From NCBI GenBank assembly GCA_011389765.1, contig JAABTT010000001.1, forward strand, positions 1 to 64,000: a stretch of 64,000 bases of DNA. The letters run 5' to 3'. How positions within the stretch are numbered: position 1 is the first letter of the stretch; the number at the start of each line of letters is the position of its first letter. Below the pieces are notes generated by a model. That model saw only the letters and a list, made by a program, of their open reading frames with translations, was not told where the DNA came from and searched no databases. Positions 32,101-41,341 of this stretch are shown here, piece after piece. Source of the stretch: Desulfohalobiaceae bacterium S24. Its GTDB lineage: Bacteria; Desulfobacterota; Desulfovibrionia; Desulfovibrionales; Desulfothermaceae. The position numbers and the translations under genes are program-made.

Positions 32101-33432
32101 TCAGCGGACCGCGGGGTTCCAGGCCGGAGCCGTGGCTTCGCCGGGGCCGGTGGGAATGAGTTGTGTTTCATCCCCCTGTCTGGTGGCCAGGTAGATACGG
32201 TACTTTCCAGACCTGTTTGAGGCAAATGCCAGAAAATAACTGTCCGGTCCCCAGGCGGGGTCTTCATCGTTTCCAGGTCCGGATGTGACTTGCCGCTCCT
32301 GGTTGGTTTTCAAATCGTATACAATGATCCGATGACCGTCTGGCGTGAGTCTGGAATAGGCAATATAGCGTCCGTCCGGACTGATATCGGGATTGGTGTT
32401 GTATTTGCCTTCATAACTGATTCGGCGGATTTTGCGGGTCTCCAGGTCGAGGAGGAAGATGTGGGGGTTGCCCAGCCGGCTGGAAACGAAAACCATCTTT
32501 TTCCCTGCGGCCTCGAATTGTGGGGAGATGTCGATGCCCCAGTTTTCTACTTCCACCTGTTCGATACCGAAGTCTTCATTCAGGCTGTAGATGTCCGGAT
32601 TGCCGTACCGGTCGATACTGATAAACAGGCGTCCGTCCGGGTGAAAAGCCGGACTGATGATGGTGTTTCCCGGCAGGAGAACATGCCGCAGTTTGCGGTT
32701 TTTGGCGGACCAGATGATGAGTTCATGCCGATCTTGGCCGACCAGTGTACAAGCCAGACTGGAGCCGTCCCATTTCCAGGTCGGACTGAGACAGTACTGC
32801 TGAAAATTGGTGATTTGTCTGGGCTTGTAGCCTTGAGGCGTGCAGGTCCAAATTTCTTTATGACCGTCGTTTTTCCGGACAAAGGCCAGGGTTGAACGGA
32901 AAAAACTATTTCTTCCGGTCAATTCTTTCATCAATTGGGCGCAGAAACGATTGACCGCTTCCACCAGCTGATAGGATTCGGTAATTGTATAGCCTCTTCC
33001 GACCAGACGCTTCCGGGCAAAGACCTCAAAGGCCCGGAGCTCAATCTGCAGGACGCCGTCCTTCTTCCGCCGCCAGCTTGAGGTGAGGAGCAGGTCGGTC
33101 TGGCTGAGATTGAAGCGCTTGAAATCGATATCCGCGGCGGTCGTTCCACTGAGTGCCTTTGGGCCGAGGATATCTCCGGCCGCCATCTGATGAATAAAGG
33201 GCAAAAAGCCCATATTCTTGGACAGGGTCTGCTCCAGGATTCCGATTTCTTTGGGACGCGGCATTTCAGGATCGGAGGGCTGGGGCGGAGCAATATAGAG
33301 GTTGAGTTGTTTCTGTCCCGGTCCGTAGATGTCGATGCGCATGGCCTCCTCGGCCAGGACCGGCTGCCAGGCGCCCGCCAGCGCGAGGGACCCGATCACA
33401 ATCCAGAGCATTTTTCGGAGCAAGTTTTTCAT
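32101..33432 (-). CDS. tolB: Tol-Pal system beta-propeller protein TolB
   Basis: Signal peptide, IDIYGPGQKQLNLYIA, repeated PDGRYIAYSR/GPDSYFLAFASNRSGKYRIYLA propeller blades; operon position. Confidence 0.93.
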   Translation of the reverse strand: MKNLLRKMLWIVIGSLALAGAWQPVLAEEAMRIDIYGPGQKQLNLYIAPPQPSDPEMPRPKEIGILEQTLSKNMGFLPFIHQMAAGDILGPKALSGTTAADIDFKRFNLSQTDLLLTSSWRRKKDGVLQIELRAFEVFARKRLVGRGYTITESYQLVEAVNRFCAQLMKELTGRNSFFRSTLAFVRKNDGHKEIWTCTPQGYKPRQITNFQQYCLSPTWKWDGSSLACTLVGQDRHELIIWSAKNRKLRHVLLPGNTIISPAFHPDGRLFISIDRYGNPDIYSLNEDFGIEQVEVENWGIDISPQFEAAGKKMVFVSSRLGNPHIFLLDLETRKIRRISYEGKYNTNPDISPDGRYIAYSRLTPDGHRIIVYDLKTNQERQVTSGPGNDEDPAWGPDSYFLAFASNRSGKYRIYLATRQGDETQLIPTGPGEATAPAWNPAVR

Positions 33433-33454
33433 ATCAGGCCTCATGTGAATGTCC

Positions 33455-34267
33455 TCAATCAATTTCCCGGGAGTAGAAGGTAACCTCTATTCGGGTAATG
33501 TTCTCAGGCACCGGGAGCTTTTGTTTGGTCTCGTTAACAGCCTTCATCACGGATCGGTCAAAATCCGGCCGCCCGGAGGGGGCAAGCAGGGTGGATCGGA
33601 TGATTTTCCCGTCGGCATTCAAGGTCAGTTCCACTCGAGCCTTGAGGCTGCCGGTGTCGTCGACTCCTGGAAAGCGCCAATTTTTTTTGATCAGATCTTT
33701 GACCAGGCTTCCGTAAAATCTTTTTGCGGAATCGGCTTGAGCGGTAGCCGCCTTATCTGATCCCCGGGCCTGGACATTTTTTTCAATATCCGCCATGGCT
33801 TCGGCGAGATAATCTCGGGTTTCCGGTTCGTTCTGTTCTGCGGTCTCTTTTTCGATATCCGCCAGGGCATCTTCCAGGACTTTTTCCGGCGTGGGGGCCA
33901 GTGACTCGGGCTCCGGAGTCTTCTTTTGTTCCGCCTCCGGCTTTTTGCCGTTCTTGTCGGGTTTTTTGAATTGATTTTCCGGAGCAGGCTTTTTTTTCGG
34001 CTTCTTGGCGATCTTGACCGCGGCGGCGGATTTTTGCCCGCTGCTCGGAGCTTGCTTTTTCAGCGTGGCGACAGCCTCGGGCTTTTCAGGCGCAGGCGCT
34101 TCTGTCTGCTTCAGAGACGGAGCCGGGGGCGAACTGACCAGTTCCACCTCGTAGACAGGTTTCTCCAGGTCGATATACGTCCTGTGGCCGCTGAAAGGAG
34201 AGTACAAGCTGAAAATGAGAATCAGGCAGTGGACCAGAATCGATAAAATACAGCTTATGATCGACAT
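33455..34267 (-). CDS. tolA: TolA/TonB-type energy transducer
   Basis: N-terminal TM helix, Lys/Glu/Pro-rich linker, C-terminal KARVELTLNADGKIIRSTLLAPSGRPDFDRSVMKAV; between tolR and tolB. Confidence 0.87.
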   Translation of the reverse strand: MSIISCILSILVHCLILIFSLYSPFSGHRTYIDLEKPVYEVELVSSPPAPSLKQTEAPAPEKPEAVATLKKQAPSSGQKSAAAVKIAKKPKKKPAPENQFKKPDKNGKKPEAEQKKTPEPESLAPTPEKVLEDALADIEKETAEQNEPETRDYLAEAMADIEKNVQARGSDKAATAQADSAKRFYGSLVKDLIKKNWRFPGVDDTGSLKARVELTLNADGKIIRSTLLAPSGRPDFDRSVMKAVNETKQKLPVPENITRIEVTFYSREID

Positions 34268-34287
34268 TCATTCCTCAAATCAAGGAC

Positions 34288-34695
34288 TCACTCCTCGTCA
34301 GGCTCGGCCACAATTCCCAGCCGTTGGATCCCGGCTTCTTTGATGCCGCTCATTACCTTGACGACAAAACCATAGGGGACCCCTTTGTCGGCTTTTAAAT
34401 ACAGGATTTGATTTTTGTCCGTGACAATTTTTTTGAGATGCCGGCTCATGGTTTCCAGTTCGAGCTCGTAGGAATCGAGAAGAATTTTTTTGTCTTTGTC
34501 GACGGTCAAGACCAGGGTGTCCGAATCTTCAGGCAAAGTTCGCACAGTCTCGGTTTCCGGAAGGTCCACATCAACGCCCTGGGTGAGCAGGGGGGCGGTG
34601 ATCATAAAAATGATCAAGAGCACAAGCATGACATCCACAAAAGGGGTGACATTGATCTGCGCAATGTATCCGTTGTTCTGCGGATTGAATTTCAT
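34288..34695 (-). CDS. tolR: ExbD/TolR family protein
   Basis: [36 protein letters not shown]. Confidence 0.94.
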   Translation of the reverse strand: MKFNPQNNGYIAQINVTPFVDVMLVLLIIFMITAPLLTQGVDVDLPETETVRTLPEDSDTLVLTVDKDKKILLDSYELELETMSRHLKKIVTDKNQILYLKADKGVPYGFVVKVMSGIKEAGIQRLGIVAEPDEE

Positions 34696-35429
34696 ATGTT
34701 TTCTTGCGCGATTGGAGACGGTTCTTCTTTTTGCCGACCGGCGCTGAGCCAGGGGATCTCCCGCTGGGCCCGGTTTAAAAATTCACCGGCATAATTGACG
34801 AGTTCGGATTCAATGCTGTTCAGTACGCCCAGAAAGGAATTATAGGCAATTGATGCGGGGATGGCCACAGCCAGTCCGATGGCCGTGGCCACCAGCGCTT
34901 CGGCAATACCCGGAGCCACTGTGGTCAGGGCCGCGCTCTTCTGGATGCTGATGGCCTGAAAGGCGTCCATGATTCCCCAGACCGTACCGAAAAGTCCGAT
35001 AAAGGGCGCGGAGTTGGAGCAGGTCGCCAGAAACGACAAGGCGTAGGCCAGTCTGTTCACTTCGCTGCTTACGGATCGCCTCAGGACCCGGCGAATATTG
35101 TCGGCGGAAACTTTTATTTTACCGGACGCCGGCAAATGAGAGCGTTCCAGGAGTCTGATCTCGGAAACCGCTTTGGCCCCGATCATATACAGTCTGGACC
35201 CCGGCCGGTTTTTCAGGGTGCGCAGGGCCGAGCCCAGATCTTTAGCGGTGCTGAAGCTGTGTAAATCCTGGCGAAGGCTTTTTTTGATGCGGTAATAGAG
35301 TATCAGTTTGTAAAAAATAAGGGTCCAACTGATCAGGGACATGATAATCAAAATGGCCAGGACCACTTTGACGACGATGGTCGCCCCGAAGATCATATTC
35401 AAAATTTCAGACTGGCTCGACATATTCAT
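34692..35429 (-). CDS. tolQ: MotA/TolQ/ExbB proton channel protein
   Basis: [20 protein letters not shown]...[28 protein letters not shown]. Confidence 0.95.
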   Translation of the reverse strand: MNMSSQSEILNMIFGATIVVKVVLAILIIMSLISWTLIFYKLILYYRIKKSLRQDLHSFSTAKDLGSALRTLKNRPGSRLYMIGAKAVSEIRLLERSHLPASGKIKVSADNIRRVLRRSVSSEVNRLAYALSFLATCSNSAPFIGLFGTVWGIMDAFQAISIQKSAALTTVAPGIAEALVATAIGLAVAIPASIAYNSFLGVLNSIESELVNYAGEFLNRAQREIPWLSAGRQKEEPSPIAQENI

Positions 35430-35439
35430 TCAGGTTCCT

Positions 35440-35937
35440 TTACTGGTTGTATTTGAAGTCGTCGATATTGAACTTTTCAAGCAATTCGGTCCATTTTTCT
35501 GATTCCTGGTCCTTGAACACTGCTTCCTGTTCTTGAGAAAACTGGAAAGAAACCTGTTCGAGAAGTTCCTTATTGGCGAATATCGGGGCTTCCGCCCTGA
35601 CTGCCAGGGCGATGGCGTCTGAGGGCCGGCTGTCTATTTGGAAATCGTTTTCATTGTGTTTGAGATGGATTTGGGCATAATAGGTCCCTTCTTTGAGTTC
35701 CGTGATGACAATCTGCTGTATCGTGGCTCCAAGGGCGTTCAGGGTGTTGAGCAGAAGGTCATGGGTCAGCGGTCTGGAAATATTCACTTTGTTCAAAGTG
35801 ATGGAAATAGACATGGCTTCCATGGCCCCGATCCAAATGGGCAGGACATGCTCCTCTTCCGTATCTTTTAATATAAGCAGGGGGACCTGGGATTGTTCAT
35901 CAAGGGCCAAACCGAATATTTTCATTTCCAACATCAT
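35440..35937 (-). CDS. bifunctional nuclease family protein (DUF151)
   Basis: EEHVLPIWIGAMEAMSI...RPLTHDLL; IDSRPSDAIALAVRAEAPIFA. Confidence 0.92.
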   Translation of the reverse strand: MMLEMKIFGLALDEQSQVPLLILKDTEEEHVLPIWIGAMEAMSISITLNKVNISRPLTHDLLLNTLNALGATIQQIVITELKEGTYYAQIHLKHNENDFQIDSRPSDAIALAVRAEAPIFANKELLEQVSFQFSQEQEAVFKDQESEKWTELLEKFNIDDFKYNQ

Positions 35938-37268
35938 GTATTGTCAACCTCCCCGAAAACTGAATGTTTTTTTGCATCAACTATTTTGACCGGAATGAGC
36001 TCTCCTGTCAAATCCTGACCTGAGTCTGAAAAGTTGACAATCCGTCCGCCCGGTTCCCGGCCCTTCCAGGATGTTCCTCTGTCGGGCGGGGTTTTGGGGC
36101 TGGGCCCTTCAACCAGAACCTCGAGTCTGCGCCCGACCAGCCCCTGCAGGGATTTTTGCGTCAATCGGTCCTGTTCCTTTTGCAAAAGGCTCAAACGGAG
36201 GGACTTGTCGGCTTCCGGAATCTTGTCCTGAAATGAAGCAGCCCGAACTCCGGGCCGGTCTGAATATTTAAAAGAAAAACTGTTGTCGAAGCCCACCTCC
36301 TGCATCACCTCCAGGGTCTGCCTGAAGTCCGCATCAAACTCCCCGGGGAAACCAACGATGATATCCGTGCTCAGAGCAATATCGGGCCGGACCCGCCGCA
36401 GGCCCTGGATGATTTCAAGATAGGACTCCCGCGTATATTTTCGGTTCATTCTTTTCAAGATACGATTGGAGCCGGACTGGAAGGGAAGGTGCAGTCCGGG
36501 GCAGAGCGCGGGAAAGCGGCTGAAGGCCTCGATCACATCAGGCGCGATGTCTTTGGGGTGCGAGGTCGTGAATCTGACCCGTTTGAGTCCCGGCAGCGTG
36601 CAGACTTGTTCCAATAGTTCGGCAAACCCGGTCCCGTCTCCTCCGGCATCGAGTCCATAGCTGTTGACGTTTTGACCGAGCAGGGTGATCTCTTGAACGC
36701 CGGAGTCGATCAGGTCGCGGCATTCTTGGATGATCCTGACACTGGGACGCGATTTTTGACGACCCCGGGTATAGGGCACAATGCAATAGGTGCAGAAATT
36801 GTCGCAGCCCTGCATGATATTCACAAAGGCCTGGGGTGCGGCACCTCCGGCTCTTGGGACTGCGTCCCGTTCCAGGTAGCTGTCCTCGAAATCGAGGAGG
36901 CTGATGCGCAGATCGGGTTGGGCCTGCAATCGCTCCAGAGAGTCGGGAACCGAGGCCACTCCGTCCGGACCAAAGATCAGTCGGACTTCGGGGAAGCGGC
37001 GCCAGAAATCCCGGCCGATCTGCTGGGCTACGCAGCCGCCGACCCCGACCCATGTTTCCGGACGGTTCCGGCAGTAGTTCCGCAGTCTCCCCAGGAGGCT
37101 GTAGACTTTCTGTTCCGGTTTGTCCCGGACACTGCAGGTGTTGATCAGGAATATTTGAGCTCCAGATTCCGAGGCTGATTCCCAGCCTCTGGCGATCAGT
37201 GCCCGTTCAATCCAGTCCGAGTCGCAGACGTTCATCTGGCAGCCAAAGGTAAAGATGTGGAATTTCAT
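35934..37268 (-). CDS. miaB: tRNA-2-methylthio-N6-dimethylallyladenosine synthase
   Basis: FHIFTFGCQMNVCDSD; IMQGCDNFCTYCIVPYTRGRQKSRP; TTSHPKDI; C-terminal TRAM-like region. Confidence 0.95.
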   Translation of the reverse strand: MKFHIFTFGCQMNVCDSDWIERALIARGWESASESGAQIFLINTCSVRDKPEQKVYSLLGRLRNYCRNRPETWVGVGGCVAQQIGRDFWRRFPEVRLIFGPDGVASVPDSLERLQAQPDLRISLLDFEDSYLERDAVPRAGGAAPQAFVNIMQGCDNFCTYCIVPYTRGRQKSRPSVRIIQECRDLIDSGVQEITLLGQNVNSYGLDAGGDGTGFAELLEQVCTLPGLKRVRFTTSHPKDIAPDVIEAFSRFPALCPGLHLPFQSGSNRILKRMNRKYTRESYLEIIQGLRRVRPDIALSTDIIVGFPGEFDADFRQTLEVMQEVGFDNSFSFKYSDRPGVRAASFQDKIPEADKSLRLSLLQKEQDRLTQKSLQGLVGRRLEVLVEGPSPKTPPDRGTSWKGREPGGRIVNFSDSGQDLTGELIPVKIVDAKKHSVFGEVDNT

Positions 37269-37606
37269 GAATCAGCCTGCAGGCTGCTGGTTTCTGATGC
37301 TATCCAGTCGAGGAATTCCCGGTTCCCGCCGACAATGGGCAAGGCGACAATGCAGGGGCAGTCATAGCTGTGGATCTTTCGAACCGTATCGCTCAGCTGT
37401 TCGACAAGACCGGATTGTGTTTTGGCCAGGAGTACAGTCTCCTGTTCGCTTTGAACGGCATTCTGCCACCAGAACAGGGACTGCATAGGATTGAGAATGT
37501 TGATGCAGGCCGCCAGTTTCAGACGAACCAGGGTTTCCCCGATTTTTTCCGCTTCCTGCGGGTCCGCGGCGGTCATGTAGACCAGGACGGGAGTGGTTTC
37601 GGACAT
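37265..37606 (-). CDS. cutA: divalent cation tolerance protein CutA
   Basis: LVYMTAADPQEAEKIGETLVRLKLAACINILNPMQSLFWWQ; ETVLLAKTQ. Confidence 0.92.
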   Translation of the reverse strand: MSETTPVLVYMTAADPQEAEKIGETLVRLKLAACINILNPMQSLFWWQNAVQSEQETVLLAKTQSGLVEQLSDTVRKIHSYDCPCIVALPIVGGNREFLDWIASETSSLQADS

Positions 37607-37623
37607 AGCAATGCTCCTGTTTT

Positions 37624-38790
37624 TCAATGCTTGTCTTGATGTTCTTTGGACGCCCCGAGCAGATACCGGAGTTCAGCCACTGACCGGCCTGTTTTTTCAG
37701 CGAGGTCCTGAAGCGCTTCGAACTCCGGCTTGGTGAAAGTGTGATCTTTGAAGTGCACTGTTTTGGCCCGAAGCCGGCCCAATGGTGTCTGAAGTGTTGC
37801 GGCTTCTCTGGGCAGGATCACCCGCTCCGAGACCCGCCGCCGGATGCCAGGGGACAGGCTATGTTCAAAAAAAGTCTCCTGGATCCGGGTCAGATCGTCT
37901 GGCCGGCAGAGGACCTGCAGCAGGCCCCCCGGACGATTTTTTTTCATCACCCCGGGCAGGTAGATGAAATCCAAAGCGCCCGCCGTTTGCAGTGCGGCAA
38001 AGAGGCTCCCCAGATCTTCGCCGTTCAAATGATCCAGATTACTCTCCAGAATCCAGATGTCTTCCAGGGCGGCGCGTGACTCGCTTTCAAGCAAAAAAGC
38101 CCGCAGTCCGTTGGGAACCGATCCCAGGTCCATACTTCCCCAGCCTGTTCCCGATGTTTGCAGGCGCCCCAGGGGGCCCTGGCCGAATTGGCTTACGATT
38201 TGATCAAGGATCAAGGCCCCGGTGGGGGTGATGATCTCCTGTTCAAAATCAGTGGGGTAGACCGGCTTCCCCTGCAGAAGCCGGACCGTGGCCGGAGCGG
38301 GCAGGGGCAGCCGGCCGTGTGCGGTATCCACAAATCCCCGGAACCAGGGAAGTCTGGAACAGCTCACTGATTGTACTCCGAGCTGCTCCAGAGCCCAGAA
38401 ACACCCGAAGACATCGACAAGGGTGTCCACAGCCCCGACTTCGTGAAAATGGACCTCGGTGATATCCAGGCCATGGACCGAGGCCTCGGCCTCGGCCAGC
38501 CGGTTGAAGGCGAGCCGGCTTTTTTCCTTGGCCTGGGCGGTCAATCCGGAGCCCTCGATGAGTTCCAGAATGTCGTTCAGGTTTCTGAAGTGCTGCTCCC
38601 CTTGGGGGGTGATGTCCAGGGCGGTGCCCAGCAGACCGTGTCTGTTGAGTGTGTGACCCTGGATTGTGACCCGGAGGCCGATATCCCCCAGGAGAGACTT
38701 GAATGGCGACAGATTCAGACCCAGATCGATCATGGCCGCGAGGAACATATCTCCGCTGATGCCGCTGGAACATTCTAAGTGCAGATGCAT
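37624..38790 (-). CDS. larC: nickel pincer cofactor biosynthesis protein LarC
   Basis: HLECSSGISGDMFLAAMIDLG; EVHFHEVGAVDTLVDVFG; TPTGALIL. Confidence 0.93.
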   Translation of the reverse strand: MHLHLECSSGISGDMFLAAMIDLGLNLSPFKSLLGDIGLRVTIQGHTLNRHGLLGTALDITPQGEQHFRNLNDILELIEGSGLTAQAKEKSRLAFNRLAEAEASVHGLDITEVHFHEVGAVDTLVDVFGCFWALEQLGVQSVSCSRLPWFRGFVDTAHGRLPLPAPATVRLLQGKPVYPTDFEQEIITPTGALILDQIVSQFGQGPLGRLQTSGTGWGSMDLGSVPNGLRAFLLESESRAALEDIWILESNLDHLNGEDLGSLFAALQTAGALDFIYLPGVMKKNRPGGLLQVLCRPDDLTRIQETFFEHSLSPGIRRRVSERVILPREAATLQTPLGRLRAKTVHFKDHTFTKPEFEALQDLAEKTGRSVAELRYLLGASKEHQDKH

Positions 38791-38822
38791 ATGGATAATT
38801 TTCTTTTTTGAATCAGAGTCAA

Positions 38823-38857
38823 AGATCTGAAAGCAGGCTTGTCCTGCTTTCAGATCT
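38823..38857. terminator. perfect inverted repeat at the 3' end of pckA
   Basis: AGATCTGAAAGCAGG-CTTGT-CCTGCTTTCAGATCT, 15-bp perfect stem; no clear U tract on the pckA strand. Confidence 0.65.
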
Positions 38858-40430
38858 GGGGACCGGCCTTGCTGATGTCAGAATTGATCTCGGTTTCAAA
38901 ATGTTCAAAATTTTGCTTGAAAAGTGAAGCCAGCTCTTTAGCTTTGAGGTCATAGCCCCCCTTGTCCAGCCAGGTGTTTCTGGGGTGGAGGATTTCATCT
39001 GGAACCCCCGGGCATTTTTTGGGAATGTACAAACCAAAAAAGGGATCCTGATCGTAGTCCACTTTGTTCAGACTGCCTTTCAGAGCGGCTCGGAGCAGGC
39101 TTCGCGTATACTGGATGGGCATTCTCTGGCCGATGCCGAAGGCCCCTCCGGACCAGCCGGTGTTGACAAGCCAGCAGTTGGCGTCATGTTCTTTGATTTT
39201 TTTTCCGAGCAGATCGGCATACACATGGGGGTGCAAGGCCATGAAAGGGGCTCCGAAACAGGTGCTGAAAGTGGCCTGGGGCTCGGTGACGCCGCGTTCC
39301 GTCCCGGCCAGTTTGGCCGTATATCCGGATAGAAAATAATACATGGCCTGTTCCGGCGTCAATTTGGAAATGGGAGGCAGGACCCCGAAGGCGTCGGCCG
39401 CGAGCATGAAGATGTTTTCCGGATGCGCCCCCGTACCTTTGCGGATGGTATTCGGGATATGGGCCAGAGGATACGCTGCCCGGGTGTTTTCAGTGAGCGA
39501 GTCGTCATCAAGGTCCAGGTGCCGGGTCTCGGGATCCAGATAGACGTTTTCCAGGACCGTGCCGAATTTCCGAGTGCATTCATAAATTTCCGGTTCGGCT
39601 TCCTTGGACAGGCGAATGACTTTGGCGTAGCAGCCTCCTTCGAAATTGAAAATGCCTTTTTCATCCCAGCCATGTTCGTCGTCGCCGATCAAGCGGCGGT
39701 CCGTAACTGTGGACAAGGTGGTTTTGCCGGTGCCGGAGAGTCCGAAATAGAGGGCGGTGTCGCCATGATCGCCGATATTGGCTGAACAGTGCATGCCCAG
39801 GATGTTTTTTTGAGGCATGAGGTAGTTCATGGCGGTGAATACGGCCTTTTTGATTTCTCCGGCATAACTGGTTCCCCCAATGAGAATCAGACGGCTGCCG
39901 AAATTGATGAGAATAAAGGCTTCGGAATTGGTGTGATCCATGTCCGGCAGGGCCTGGAATCGGGGGGCGTGGATCATGGTGAATTCAGGCTGGTGGGAGT
40001 GCAGTTTTTTGGAATCGGTGATCTGGATAAACATGTTTCTGGCAAACAGATTGGGCCAGGCATCTTCAGTGATGATTCTGAGGGGGACCTGGTATTCCTT
40101 ATCCGCTCCGGCATAGCAATCCTGGATGAAAATATCTTTGCCCTGCAGATAGGACAAAAGCCGGATATGAATGCGGTCAAAATTGTCTGCTGAGAATTTT
40201 TTGTTTTCCGGACCCCACCAGATCTGCTCTGCCGAGTTTTCTTCCTCCACAATGAATTTATCATGGGGCGAACGGCCGGTGTATTTTCCGGTTTTGACCA
40301 CCAGGGGGCCGAGATGGGCCATTTGACCTTCATGGCGGTTCAAGATTTCTTCATAGAGGATGGGAGTCGGAAGGTTGTGGTAAACCTTGCCTACGGTGCT
40401 CAGTCCGAGCTCCTTGATAATGTGATTCAT
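38850..40430 (-). CDS. pckA: phosphoenolpyruvate carboxykinase (ATP)
   Basis: TGKYTGRSPHDKFIV; ALYFGLSGTGKTTLS; FGIGQRMPI; start at MNHIIKELGLST. Confidence 0.96.
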   Translation of the reverse strand: MNHIIKELGLSTVGKVYHNLPTPILYEEILNRHEGQMAHLGPLVVKTGKYTGRSPHDKFIVEEENSAEQIWWGPENKKFSADNFDRIHIRLLSYLQGKDIFIQDCYAGADKEYQVPLRIITEDAWPNLFARNMFIQITDSKKLHSHQPEFTMIHAPRFQALPDMDHTNSEAFILINFGSRLILIGGTSYAGEIKKAVFTAMNYLMPQKNILGMHCSANIGDHGDTALYFGLSGTGKTTLSTVTDRRLIGDDEHGWDEKGIFNFEGGCYAKVIRLSKEAEPEIYECTRKFGTVLENVYLDPETRHLDLDDDSLTENTRAAYPLAHIPNTIRKGTGAHPENIFMLAADAFGVLPPISKLTPEQAMYYFLSGYTAKLAGTERGVTEPQATFSTCFGAPFMALHPHVYADLLGKKIKEHDANCWLVNTGWSGGAFGIGQRMPIQYTRSLLRAALKGSLNKVDYDQDPFFGLYIPKKCPGVPDEILHPRNTWLDKGGYDLKAKELASLFKQNFEHFETEINSDISKAGPQI

Positions 40431-40480
40431 CGACTGCTCCTGTAGGTTTTTGTTTAAAAATGTAGCATGTTCAAACAAAT

Positions 40481-41329
40481 TTACAAGTTCTGCGTTTCAG
40501 GGGCTTCTCTCTCTGTGTTCCGCATGCTGCGCTCCGGTTTGTCCGATTCAGGGACGGCGTCGTCATCCGGGGCCAAAAACGGACAAAAGCGCCTCGCTTC
40601 AAAGCGAATAATATTACGTTCTTTCTGCTCAGAATACAAGATCAGAGGGGGGTCGATTATGAGGCCGGGATTTGCGTTTTTCACAGCCCGCAGCAGAAAA
40701 ATGCTGCTCCGGGATTTTTCCCGGGCCTGGACGAAACGGATGCGTTTCGGTTCAAGCCTGCAGGCAGACAATTTCAGGAGCAGCGTATTCAAGGAGGCCG
40801 AAGGAAAGACCAGATTCATCCGTCCTTTGTTTTTGAGCAGATAGGCCCCGGCCCGGAGAAAATCCTCCAAAGTTCCGGACGTTTCAAAACGGGCCTGGTT
40901 TTTGGGCGCCGACGGGGAAAGTCTGCCCTGCCGGAGGCTTCTGTACGGGGGATTGCAAAGAGCGCAGTCAAAGCTTTCAGGAAGGAAACTCCGGGAACTT
41001 TTGATGAAACGCAGATCCTGGGCCTGGGCTGAAAATTGATTTTCAAAACCCAGCTGAAATATGTTCTGCCGGGCGCAGGTCAGGAGTTCATCGGAAATAT
41101 CAAGGCCGGTGATCCGGAGATCAGCCTTTGGATGCAGGATGAGTAGTCCCAGGCCGGCCACCCCACATCCGGTCCCCAGATCGAGGATTCGCTCTCCTGG
41201 AGCACATTCGCTGAAGCAGGCCAGTAGCAGAGAATCCAGGGAAAAACGATAGCCCGTGTCCGGCTGTTTCAGACCACGGGGAAAAAAAGCTCGACCGGCC
41301 TGGGGGGTCAGGTTTTTTCTGTAGATCAT
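40481..41329 (-). CDS. class I SAM methyltransferase (TrmN6/YfiC-like)
   Basis: DLGTGCGVAGLGLLILHP; FDCALCNPPYRSLRQGRLSP (NPPY N6-adenine methyltransferase motif). Confidence 0.85.
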   Translation of the reverse strand: MIYRKNLTPQAGRAFFPRGLKQPDTGYRFSLDSLLLACFSECAPGERILDLGTGCGVAGLGLLILHPKADLRITGLDISDELLTCARQNIFQLGFENQFSAQAQDLRFIKSSRSFLPESFDCALCNPPYRSLRQGRLSPSAPKNQARFETSGTLEDFLRAGAYLLKNKGRMNLVFPSASLNTLLLKLSACRLEPKRIRFVQAREKSRSSIFLLRAVKNANPGLIIDPPLILYSEQKERNIIRFEARRFCPFLAPDDDAVPESDKPERSMRNTEREAPETQNL

Positions 41330-41341
41330 TTGCCTGCCTGC

